Of a stretch of 64,000 nt of DNA, positions 33,087 to 44,039 are shown one piece after another. Positions within the stretch are counted from its first letter, which is position 1, and every line of letters begins with the position of its first letter. The stretch is taken from contig NC_049566.1 in assembly GCF_013368755.1 (NCBI RefSeq), forward strand, positions 4,836,001 through 4,900,000, read 5' to 3'. A model generated the notes under the pieces. It was given only the letters and a program-made list of their open reading frames with translations, did not search any database and was not told the DNA's origin. The translations under genes were made by a program, and so were the position numbers. The DNA comes from Talaromyces rugulosus (taxonomy: Eukaryota; Ascomycota; Eurotiomycetes; Eurotiales; Trichocomaceae).

Positions 33087-36000
33087 TCGTCATTTCGGTC
33101 GGGATCCACTAGGGTGCTGGGCTGTCTATGCTCTCAGGTCAGTTGTCGATTGCGTTCTCGTTAGTAAATTTTCAACCAAGAGCTTGTGGAACGGCTTATA
33201 CTGGACGGTGGCGAGGATCGTAGTGATATTGTTGTCGGTTCGATGGATACAGAAATCATCCAGGGCATTTTTATGATTGTCAAACTTGACTGCATCCCCA
33301 GAGGTGAAACCGCTCTCGAGCCTCGGGTATTCTGCACAGTCCCGTAAGTGCAGAGACGATTACATATAACATCAAACCGGCGCAATCTGTATGTTTTGTC
33401 GTACGCTTCATCTACTTGTTATTGCCCAAAACATTTCCAACCTCTGTTTTACCATCGTACTCCTTCTTTCCATGCATGGCCCTTGTTTCGGTTTAATAAA
33501 TGCAGCAGTTATGATGATATTTCTGTCTCCTTCTGGCAAGGTCTTGGCCAGGAACCTCTCTACTCAGGAAGAACAGATTAATTCCCATAGAAAAAAACCT
33601 CTAGCTCAAGGAATCGTTAAGGAATTGGGTGACCGTTGCGTCATTCGATAGGATTGAGTATGAAGAAGGAAATTATGCCGAAGCAGTCAGCAAAAGCCTA
33701 TCACCAATACAAAATCCAGGGTGTTAGGGACCTGGATCCAACTTGATCGTGATTAGCTGAAGCGTCAGAGTGGTTGAACTCTTGGTAGCTCACGATGAAA
33801 GTAGAATCTAATAGGGAACGTCCAAGATATGCAGGTACGTCCACCATCCATATTTTCCCGAAAAACTAAGATTACAGGAAAGTACTCCTTCTAAAAAATG
33901 CCATAGTATGTTTTTTTATATTTTCATACCTTTATCAATTGGTGGAGATACACGCTGTTGAAAAATGGCATCAAGAGGGTTGATATTGGCCCATGTCTTG
34001 GCACTGATATCGCGCTAACCGTTTTAGATTTGTGTAACATCGCCGTTCGACTTTTACATCACCACATAACTCCCACAATTATACTTCAAATAGAAAGCTT
34101 TAAAATATAACTAAGAGGAATATGGTATTAGAACATACCATGGCAATAACCCATTTATATTGAATGAATTTGAGTCCGTGGTTGCGGGTGGAATAGAAGG
34201 GTTATAACCCTCGCGCCAATTACCTTTATTTTCTATTAATGGTCCTGGTTTATAGTGCTCTAATTTTATGCAATGTAACCACTCTATTATTAGAAAGCTA
34301 GATTTTATCAAAGGATTGGCTTGAAAGATAATTATGATAGTATATCATCATAAATAGATCGAAAAGCCTTTAGTATTCAATATTGTCTGATAATCTACAG
34401 GATTAAATGGGGTCTAATAAATGTCATCCGGAGGATGCTGGAATTTCTGCTGGATAATTCTAGCAACACTGATGTAATAATAGGCGATTGAACAGTTAAT
34501 GGTCGTGGGCAAACTGTGATGAAATTGGGCTGTCTTACAGCCGATGTACTATGTATAAAGGCACTTCTGAATCTAGTACCAAGGTCGGGTTCGACGTGGA
34601 AGCACGCAGTCGAATATATACCGAGAAACCCACGAGCAGATCTTGTTAGTCGTTAACGTCGATATTACTGATTTACTGATCTTCTGCTTGCTAAACACCA
34701 CTTACTGCTTATGTCTTCTACTTTTGTTGAGTCAGAACGGGAATTTGCGGGAAGTTTTTTCGACACAATACATTTAGTCTCAGCAGCAAAGCAAGGATGC
34801 CTGAAGATAATGAAAGGAATCATTGATACCCTGTGTTGAAACGGTTAACGACACTCTTATTTGGCAAAAAGAGCGCTCTATTTCATATGTGTGAAACATT
34901 CAATTGGCCATCCGACTGAGAGGGGTGCGATTAATACCTTGCTGGTGCCAAGTTGCTGCTACGACATGGAGCTAATACTATTCGTTATGCCTGTGATGAT
35001 GGCCCAGATGGTACCGCTCTATACTGGAGTAGTTGCCAAGTTCAAGGCTTTCATTATGAGAAATTGGCAAGTCTATGGGAAGGCCCCAACCGAGGCTTTG
35101 AACGTTTCCTGGAATGATGTGTTGGTACCGTTGGTGCGAGAGTACAGCGCCAGCAGCCCTATCTCTAGTCTACGTCGAGTTACGCTATAACTCCCCCACT
35201 CTCCATACAAAGGCTTCCTGGCGCTAAACTATGAACATGCTAGTGCCTACTAAAACTTATATCAAATATTACTGAAACTCTATTATATACTATCATGTAG
35301 ATTTCACTTTTTATTTAATTCTAAAAGAGTATTCTTAATCTTTATATATTTAAATATACTAAATCTTAATACTAGTACTAGACTGTAAAGTGGGTGGTGT
35401 CTGAAAGACTTATATATAAGGGAGTTGGAATCTACTGGGCTCCGAGGGGGTTCCTACTAGGAGTCGAGGCAGTATGTAAAATAAATAGAGATGGATTATA
35501 TTAATATAGAATAAACCACTTAAGCTCTTTCATCCAGGAAGAAAGATTCTCAAGCTTATAAACCTAATCTAAATAAAATCTTACTTCTTAATAAAGTTAT
35601 ATTCTATAAGTATAAGAGATAAATACATCCTTTCTAATATATTATTTCTAAAATGTCTGTCTTGGTGCAAGCGTCGTCGTTTTCGGCTACACTTGACGCC
35701 GTTTTAACCGACGTTTGCACCGCCTGGCCCCCACCCAGCCTCTGGCCGCTTTAAAGCCTCCTCTACCCCAAGAACCACTTTGCATCACCGCTCCCCTCCT
35801 CCCCTTGCACGCCGTCTCTGCCATCACGTCTCGCGTTGTCGTCAAGGTTCTTGATTTGCTAAATGACCAGCGCTGCCCGCGAGGCCGTGTCCTGTGAGAT
35901 GCTGCCTCCCCGCCAGGGTGTCGGCGGTTCGCTGACGGCGCGAAGGTGCCAGAACTGGACACCCAAAATCATGGTGTCAGCAAGACCGTGGACGCAGAAT

Positions 36001-36190
36001 CATGCAAAGCGCAATGGCGCCAAATGCCTTGACAGCGCCGTTTCTTTACAGGCCCCCGTCCTCCATAAATCCCTCCACGTCCGCCCTGTCGATCTCCGGT
36101 GTCAACCATATTGCTATATGCACTCATGGGTTGTTGAAAAGCTCTTTGCACCGTTCCACTGTAGTCCGGAGGTTCTTACGATGGCTGGTT
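33087..36190. other. Intergenic, AT-rich with a GC-rich patch
   Basis: No convincing gene. Small frames at 33,348-33,651 and 34,861-35,190 have no family resemblance. 33,870-34,400 and 35,240-35,640 are AT-rich. From about 35,660 to 36,190 the base composition switches to GC-rich without a long frame; this patch directly precedes the DUF3435 relic and may be its degraded 5' part or leader. Confidence 0.4.
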
Positions 36191-36191
36191 C

Positions 36192-38465
36192 TTGACGGAT
36201 TTTTGCTCGCGCGACTTCTTGCAGCAAAAATATGATCAGGTCTTGTCTGATCCTCGGCTGATCACGCTCTACGCCGACACCACTACCTACCACGTAAAGC
36301 GAATTGAGAGTCTTTTTACTGAGTTTGTACCCGTTTCCTGTCTTTTGAATTCTATTTTTCCCTTTTATAACTAACATGACCTGCTAGGTACTGTTCTCTT
36401 GTTCAGCTTGACCCCCATGAAACACTGCAACAATGCGAGCCTGCTCGTCTGGAAAACTTCCTTCATTGGATGGTGAAGACCTATACTATTAAGAAGATAA
36501 GCTCAGTTATAATGTACTGGCGGTAGTTGAGCTAACTATACATCCTTTGGTGGAAGTTTCAGATAGAGCCATCTATTATGAAGTAAATTTTTGTGGTATG
36601 GTTTCTATCTCTTTACCAGACATCACAGGCGATTGTATACTGATCTAGCCCAGTTCATCAAAGATCAATTAATCAAGGAATATGGCCTGGACACTAGTGA
36701 AAGAGAACCTCAGCTCTTAGAGACAGATGACTTTGTAGTAGTGATTCAATATCATTAGGCCTCTGATATCAACGTCTTTCTCAACGAGCAGCAGCATGTG
36801 TAAGTTATATCTATCCTTCTCCTAGCTGTGTTTACTGGCTCGAGACCTGGCGCGTTACTTCAGATCATGTATCGTGATATCTGTCTTTATGTGGAAAAGC
36901 ATTGTAAGACAGGTAAACACAAGTTGAAGCTAGAAGTGATATTGACTAAAATCAAGTTGGGTCAGAAGCGGAAACAACCGTGAGTTCTTCCATCTATATT
37001 TTGTTTTAATTACCTGCACTGAGATTGATAACACCATTATGTAAATAGAAAGACATATACGTTTAATTTGGACAATAACCCGCTCTTCTGTATAGTTAGC
37101 TATATCAGCAGCCTTGCTTTCGAAGATAAGGCTTTTAGGATTCCTAAGCTGGTTTCCGAACAACTCTTCGCCCTGAAAACGAGAAATGGCTGGAGTCAGT
37201 TAATTTCCTAAAAAAAGGATAAGCTTGATGTTCCTATTTTTCGTTATGTAATTAAAATAAACTAAGGCGTGTACACATCTAAAGAACACTCTCTTCCATA
37301 CTAACAGTATTATGGATAGGTGGTTCGCCTTAGTAAGGCCCTAGACTTCATAGATGCTTTAACAATCTACTGCTTGCAGCAGAACTTGAGCAATGCTATC
37401 AATGGTAAGAACATCCACTCAGCCGGTTGCTACTGTGATAGATTACCTAGACTCGGAGATACTGACAGATTGTTAGATGACCTAAACTCGAATGCAGTGG
37501 TTCGAAACTTAGTGATGGATTACGCAACAGGATTAAGGATCTTTGAAAGGAACTATTTTTTGTGGAGGATCTGTTACAGCACTCAGGATGCTTTCTGGGG
37601 ACGTTCTACGGATTATGAGTCCGCGAAAGCAGCTAGTTGTATTTGTTATCTTCGAGATCCTAATTATCTAAGAAAACTGAACTTTGCGTAGAAATAAAAC
37701 GTCCGATAGAGCCACCAGGTGTTGGAACTAATCACCGTTCGGGATTAGCTTCGTATGTATATTGAGGAGGAATTCGGCGTCGTCAAGATGGCAGAAAAAG
37801 AGCTGATCTATAATGACTACCAGACTATACAGCGACGACTTGATAGTGCCATTCGATCTAAAGAACAAGCCTTATTAAAGCAGGTTCAAGAGGAATATAA
37901 TACCATTATCTCTATTTTAGCTATTCAGCAGCAATTAAACGGCGAGGTTTCCGATAACAAAGACGATCCATCATAGATCGAAATAGTAGAGATTCGAGTA
38001 ACTGAATGATGCCAAATCGCCCAGTTTACGCTTAATGACCTGTCTATGTTCACTGATCACAAAGGCTTCAGTCTTTATGTCCAGTTCACTATTAACATGA
38101 TTGTATTATGTTAATAATGAGAGCGTCTACGGCCTTAAACATATTATCCGCGGGCGGTAACACCTATTAAAACAGACGATAATTCTCCACCTTTAGCCAA
38201 ATCAGAGCTAGAAATTAAGCGCGATAGTTCATTGAAATGTTAAGGGTTTCAATGTCTCTTCTGTTTGGTCTAGGGTCTACCTTTAGAAGATTGTAATATG
38301 GCCTCCAAGTACTTATTATGGAGACACATCCAACAATTTCACTTTTAGGATTACTGTTTAGATGAATTAATACGATGTCCTGATTATATGTGCGCCGATT
38401 TAGTCTTTATAGGTGAGATAGCGTATAAGGCTTATGCAATACTAATCTATCAGTTTTTCTTATAA
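36192..38465 (+). pseudogene. DUF3435 tyrosine-recombinase gene, RIP-degraded
   Basis: Degenerate mobile-element gene of the DUF3435 family (fungal tyrosine recombinases; the family that includes Starship captain proteins and Crypton-like elements). Homologous blocks occur in order: KYDQVLSDPRLITLYADTTT (36,220); LQQCEPARLENFLHWMVKTY (36,425); YGLDTSEREPQLLETDDFVV (36,690); FTGSRPGALLQIMYRDICLY (36,830), with the recombinase Arg in SRPG; LSNAINGK; RNLVMDYATGLRIF (37,510) with a nearby candidate nucleophile Tyr; CYLRDPNYLRKLNF; QRRLDSAIRSKEQALLKQVQEEY (first part at 37,830); and a C-terminal RHIQQFHF plus Cys-rich finger (38,320-38,400). Introns look plausible near 36,329 and 36,980. Stops sit where Gln or Trp is expected (CAG to TAG and CAA to TAA at about 36,525-36,537; TGG to TAG near 36,758), a RIP pattern. 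Not functional. Confidence 0.85.
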
Positions 38466-39150
38466 AGTCTGGCTTTATTAAGTATCTTTAAGATTATCAC
38501 CTAGCCCAGTCGATCTTGGCCCAGATATAAGTTGGAATCACGATAGGAGATCCTAAATTTGCATTGATAACAGCTGGCCTGAAAGCTTTTGATTTTACGA
38601 CAATGTTATTAATGTATAAGATCTGTTCTACTTTTGTATTTCTCTCTCCTTGTTTCCCGGTCACTGGTGGCTTTGTTGACTGCTCCATGTAATATAAATA
38701 ATTTGATTATGGGATAACATGTTTGGGCAACTATGGAGTCCATAATTAGCACCTTCCTACTCCATACGGAATGTCTAGATCTAGCACTTTCACGACCGTG
38801 GCTTGTCCGTGCGGCACCCATGCCATTCCTAATAAAGTTAGTGCTGCCTTCTGATGCGGCGCTTATGCAATTAATTGGATATCCCGATCATAAATAAAAT
38901 CGTGGCTTCTCACATGCTTACGTACAGGGATGTATGATAAAGATATAGCCGCCCACTGGATCACTGTTGGGCAAATCAAGTGGCGTTATATATGCAATGT
39001 CAAAAGTCGCTTTCTGACTAAGGGTCAGTGTGTTTCCCTTATCGGGTTAATTGTGCTCTTCTAGTATAATAGAGCGGTGTTTATGACTGGCTTGCTTCCC
39101 TGAAACACCGTCAATGGTGTCCTTGGATTATATTGATGGTATATTTATAT
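38466..39150. other. Intergenic
   Basis: No gene recognised. A 63-codon minus frame at 38,497-38,688 and one at 38,609-38,821 overlap and have no support. Confidence 0.4.
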
Positions 39151-39179
39151 TCTTCTTCTTCTTCTTCTTCTTCTTCTTC
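39151..39179 (+). repeat. (TTC)n microsatellite
   Basis: About nine and a half perfect TCT/TTC units in a row, purine-rich on the other strand. Confidence 0.95.
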
Positions 39180-39514
39180 AATTCATAGGCTGTCCCAGCC
39201 GCCCTAGTGGCATGGCTATGCAGCGTTCGACTATAAATGGTATATCTATATTTAGATTGTCTTGAGGCAACGTATAAGTACTAGCATCGACCTCTTACCT
39301 ACTTTTGGTCCCAGAGCTTGTAGAACTTGTCATTGACAGTGTACACATGATAGCTAATCTTGAATTGCGCTGGCGTGAACACCCTATGGAATGTGATAGC
39401 TTTGATAACTCTATAGAGGCTCTCGGAAAGACATGCGGCGTCGTTCGCCTGACATTGCCTCTTTATAGCATCACGGGAGCGATTTAGACATGAGCTTTTG
39501 TAAAACACCTTCTG

Positions 39515-39785
39515 CATCTTGCATATTGAAGTTTCATAATGAAACTTCAATGTTGTGCAGATTTCAATGCTGAGAGGCTTCACTATTGTGCAATTCTCAA
39601 TGTTAAAAGAATATCAATATGGAGGCAGCTCAATACTGGAGAACTTCAATGATGAGGATCTCCCATCAATGAGTACGTTCAATATTGAAAATTTTTCAAT
39701 ATTTGGGACTACTAGACATTGAGAAAGTTCAATGTGGAAAGTTCTACAACAGTGGAAAGTCCTGGACATTGAAAAAGCTAAATAT
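39515..39785 (+). repeat. Degenerate 16-17 bp minisatellite (TTCAATG-type)
   Basis: A TTCAAT(G/A)(T/C)TGAG-like unit recurs about every 16-25 bases, with copies at 39,515, 39,547, 39,563, 39,627 and 39,645 and further on to about 39,770. It also contains a perfect local inverted repeat (TTCAATATTGAA at 39,679). Unit length is not a multiple of three and the frames are short, so I do not read it as coding. Confidence 0.6.
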
Positions 39786-40020
39786 CGACAAGGCGGTTTT
39801 TCTAAAAAGCGTTTTCTGCTATTACTGCTAAGATGGTCTTTTAAGTAGTTTAATTGCAAAGTCTCTTTCCTATTAAACAGAATTATATAACAGAATAAGT
39901 TTTCTTATATTCAAAATAACAGAGAGTAGCGTTCTTGTGTTTTTTGCATTAAAGATAAAAAAAAAATAAAAGAGACAGAAACGACACTAATAAGGGAAAA
40001 TATTAATTAAGAAGATATAT

Positions 40021-40204
40021 GAAATGAGTGCCTTCTGCAATACTGATGTCTGTCTTGATATAAAGTTAAAGGATACTGGCAAGATAATGACATTCTGCGC
40101 CGATAAGATAGGGGTCTGGTTATTATTTGTAAGATACTTGGTATTTTATCACCCTATCTCTTCTATGCCAAAAGCTAATTCTAATAGGATTCGTGCTATC
40201 TTAT
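40021..40204 (+). repeat. Dispersed direct repeat, copy A
   Basis: About 184 bp that recurs at 41,471-41,650 in the same orientation. Both copies begin GAAATGAGTG, share the word order TGATGTCTGTCTTG / GATATACTTGGTATTT and end ATAGGATTCGTGCTATC. Similarity extends weakly about 80 bp further upstream (GAGACAGAAACGA / GAGACAGAGACGA). Differences are mostly C/T and G/A. Could be long terminal repeats of a small or internally deleted element, or two relics of one repeat. Confidence 0.75.
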
Positions 40205-41470
40205 ACCGGACAGACATACGCCGGACAATTTCATTGCGTGAATAAGCGAAACTAGCCCAGGGCATTCTATAAATGAAATCCCGGCTCCGGTCAAATCGTC
40301 ATCAGAGGAGTGAGCGGAAACATAATGACTTTCAGATTGTTAGCTTATATATAGGAGCCTATCCTATTCCGAAGGAAATCTAGTTGACGGAAACAGAAGA
40401 CTTGAGATCTCTAGATCCAGTTCCGGCATCAGGATCCTATTCTGAACTCTAGGTGCTTAAATTATGGTCTGTCAGCAAGCTCGAATGCTTTTAAGCAGTT
40501 TTCATTTGCATGTCATCATTGTCATCAAGATTAGTGTTGTTTGAGTCAGCAAGCTCTTCTTTGTACGTCATCATCACCACTGTTAGTCTTTTTTGAGCCA
40601 GCAACCTCAAATGCTATAAAGCATTTTTCTATTTTTACATGACTGATAAGAGGTCTGAGTGATCATCGCCCTTGTCACGTTTATTTTTGAGTCAGCATCG
40701 TGACTGCGAATGCTTTACACTATATTCTATATTATCATCATTTTGTATTCTTAACTGATGACTTTAATTCTATTACAATATATTACTTCCTATATTGTGT
40801 ATAGAGATCGAGTTATAAACTAGCTGCACAAGACTCGAGTGAACCTGCCAAATTGGACTTCTGTTCCTCTGCAAACTGCCAACGGAGTCACTCCATGGTA
40901 CTGGCGCTAGACAGAGTCCTGGTGTAAGCAGCTTTCCATTAGAAGACTCTTTCCGGCATACCTTGCTGGCTCACTCGGTGGATGATTAGCGCCGAATGAA
41001 ATAATTTTACCCAATTGGCCAATCCAGCCTGGCTTACTCATTATGCTTCTCGTGTGGAGACCGATAAACCCAGTTCTAGCCACAGGGTCCTATTCTTACC
41101 ACAAGACCCTGTTACAGTATGAACCATCTCATAAGCGAAAGCTGACATGACTGTTACGGGACGCCAAAAATCCAGTTTTGATTGTCCAGATCTGACAGTA
41201 CCTAACAGTTTACTTCTGGCTTTCGCGATGGATCCATTTCTGGCCTTTGGGTCCTATTCCGAGCTGGAGGAGCCGGTTCTGTATCTAGCTCTCCTTTTTA
41301 AGTGTCCTTACCCTGCATTCATTTAGAAAAAATCATCTTGAACGGTGTCAATAAAACTCGAAATGTTGAAAAACATGGATTCTTATCTATCTCCAGCATC
41401 TAAAGTAGAGAAAAAGCGGAGGAGACAGAGACGAGACCGGCGGGGATAGTCGCTTATAAAAAAGGCATAC
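40205..41470. other. Sequence between the direct repeats
   Basis: About 1.27 kb without an open frame. 40,480-40,720 contains three or four diverged copies of a GAGTCAGCAAGCTC...AATGCTTT...CATCATC motif. No protein homology was recognised. Confidence 0.4.
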
Positions 41471-41650
41471 GAAATGAGTGCTTTTTGCAATGCCGATGTT
41501 TGTCTTGGTATAAGAATCAGAGATACCGGCTGAATTATGACTTTTTGTGCTGATAAAACAGGGATCTGGTCTATATTTGTGATATACTTGGTATTTCGCT
41601 CCAATCTCTTCTATTGAAGCTAATTTTGATAGGATTCGTGCTATCCCATC
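41471..41650 (+). repeat. Dispersed direct repeat, copy B
   Basis: Second copy of the repeat at 40,021-40,204, same orientation, about 1.45 kb away. It is the more GC-rich of the two at several transition differences, suggesting that copy A was mutated more by RIP or that both decayed separately. Confidence 0.75.
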
Positions 41651-42830
41651 CCTGAGAGGAAAACTCCACGTGATTTTACTCCTAGTGTGAGTGAGGCACA
41701 ATCACCAGACTCGCGCCAGATTGGTCTGCTGCCTGATTCAGCTTGACGTTAGAAAGATGACCAGTAAAAATACTCAGAGCTTGCAAAGGCGATGAGTCGA
41801 GTGCTATATGGACAGTAAACTGGTCCTCATAAGGCTAGGTTTCTTGTACGTTCTCTACTCACGCAAAGAATAAGTCTAATTTTCCTCTTCATAGACAGGA
41901 CACTATTCCTCCGTCGCCCATGGGTTTAAGAAAGCTCATGCTTAGAGCAACTAGGCTGCTTATACTTGAGGTCCTGCCTCGGCCAATCTTTAAATGGATC
42001 ATTTGCAAAACCCCGATCAGTACCTGGTGTAGCTGTTTGCTATGCGATGACTTTCTTGATTGCAATCAAAACGCCGCTGCTTTTCGATTTGCCGTTCCAG
42101 TGCTACACTGTTAAACAGTTCGTGAAGCCGACCCAATTCATATCTTCTTCACTCTATACTAGTAGGACCATTTGATACAGTATGTTTTACCAGTCAATTC
42201 CTGAGTTATGTTCGATTTGCGTCTTGAAAGTACCTGCACTAATCGCGGTTCGGTATCTCCAAATAGAGGTTTTGGCGCCTCCCCCGGTGTTATTAACCTC
42301 CTGGTAAAGACTGCGGCGATGCGACTAATGGCCTGCAACCTGCTACAATGCATTATCTCGATTCAGCTCCACTCGCCAATTTATCTCAACTCTTGCTGTT
42401 GGCACCATCAGTCAGGGCGCTGTTGTGAACCATGACCCATAACAGAACCCGTTACAGGCAGCCAAGGTACACCGTAGCGGTTACGGTAGCGCTCGGTGCA
42501 GCTAAGATTTAGCTGTGGTCGATGACATACATATCACGCCATCGTTAGTTGAGTGAAAGTCAGTTAGAGGAAAACTACTCAGATCTTTTGCTGCTATTTT
42601 CTGTGACGGACGGTGATGGTTCCGCCGCCGTTGCTGGCAATAGCACACTCATCAAACCGTGCACTAGGCTTGCTAAAGATGTAAATAATAGATTTCACTA
42701 TGTAAAGGTTTGAGCAATACTCACATGTAGCATTTGCGTACAGCGTATCTTGATATTTTGAATAAATCTTTGTAGGTCATGAAGGACCTAATCGGGGCTT
42801 GCTTTTAGTTGATGTATTTCAGACCCCCCC
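41651..42830. other. Intergenic
   Basis: No gene seen; frames at 41,920-42,435 are overlapping shadows of one another. No RNA gene recognised. Confidence 0.4.
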
Positions 42831-42831
42831 C

Positions 42832-42935
42832 TTCCCTCTCCCTCTCTCCTCTTTAATTCTCGGGGGAGACCCCTAAAACCCCCCCTTCTTCTATCTCTTA
42901 ATTCTTAGGGGAGACCCCTAAGACCCCCCCTTCCA
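42832..42935 (+). repeat. C-rich tandem repeat (about 2.3 copies of 45-55 bp)
   Basis: The unit runs from a CCCCCCC tract through CTCTTAATTCT to GGGGAGACCCCTAAGAC and repeats twice, with a third partial copy ending CCCCCCCTTCCACC. GGGGAGACCCC allows short hairpins. Confidence 0.8.
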
Positions 42936-44039
42936 CCTTACCTAGCTCTAAGAATCGGACTTAGAGTCTTAACCCTAAGTCACATGATTTTAATTCGATT
43001 TCGACTAATTAGGATTGTAGTTCGTTTGGACAACCGGTCCCCTATAGGGATTTATAAGGTGACTGAGCAGGTCTGATTGTAGTAAAGCTTGCTGCGCAAG
43101 CAATAAAAGGTCAAGTTATCCTTGCTGGTTTCAATTAGCTGCGAAGGTTACCGCTTAAGCCCCTCGACTGAAAGTATCACTAACTTCAATATTTCCATTG
43201 CGAAGAACCGACTTGCTCTATATATGTGCTGTTGTAGACGATGATGGAAGCCAAAGTCTTTGATCATGTACCTAGGGTGGTGATGCCAGCGCCTACCTCA
43301 GAAACGGAGAGGTAGTACCGCCACTTTTGGTACAAGACGCGAATATGTTAAGTGGCTACTACAATTGCTTGATCTAACCTTTCAAAACTAAAGATTCTGT
43401 TACACCAATCTGACGGACCGATCGAGGCCTCCATGGAAGTCTTAGAAGCGGATGAGCTCCCAGGAAATTGTTTCAATAGAGATTGAAACTTGCGGAAGCG
43501 GTACTTGTGTAATTCAAGATCAGATAGGAATGAATAGCGCTGAACCCATTGTCAGAATTTCAGTGAGGGATCTAATTTCTATTGAAGTACATCATAAGAG
43601 CAATGATCGCGGTCAACACGGTCGCGTCAGCCCAGAACCGTGTCCTTGAGTAAATCAAGAAGTTCTGCTTTCATCCAAAACGCGAACCCCAGTGGGTTTG
43701 GAGAAGTAGGCTTGTCAGTACGCACATGAGACGCTTTTTCTGTCCGGAAATTACGAGGCATGAACTGCTTCATAAGATTCTCTTTCTCGGGTCGATTGAA
43801 GTAACGGAATACATGAAAAGAAGCTGTAAACTCAGAATAGTCGGTCATCTCTGTGACGTGATGAGATACGTTGGAAGCCCCGATCTAGGATCGAGGCTTT
43901 ATTAGATGCCATTCGCCAGCGAAGACACTAATTGGAACTTGATTGGCATTGCGGGCGCTCGATTCTACTTGTTGTTTGATAGGGGCTGTAGATGGGCGTT
44001 GGATCCAAGCACGCATTTTAGCTAACTAAAGAATCTATA
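42936..44039. other. 3' flank of the RiPP cluster
   Basis: Holds two unrecognised short frames, 43,452-43,649 (+) and 43,627-43,848 (-, 73 codons). Neither shows a family motif. The second lies downstream of the ABCC transporter on the same strand and could be a small or broken gene, but I cannot support it. 43,000-43,150 is a low-complexity stretch. Confidence 0.35.

Noticed and set aside
34861..35190. 109-codon frame in AT-rich DNA
   Set aside because: Start codon is not ATG and no family is recognised.
42159..42435. Opposed short frames
   Set aside because: Mutual shadows with no support from context.
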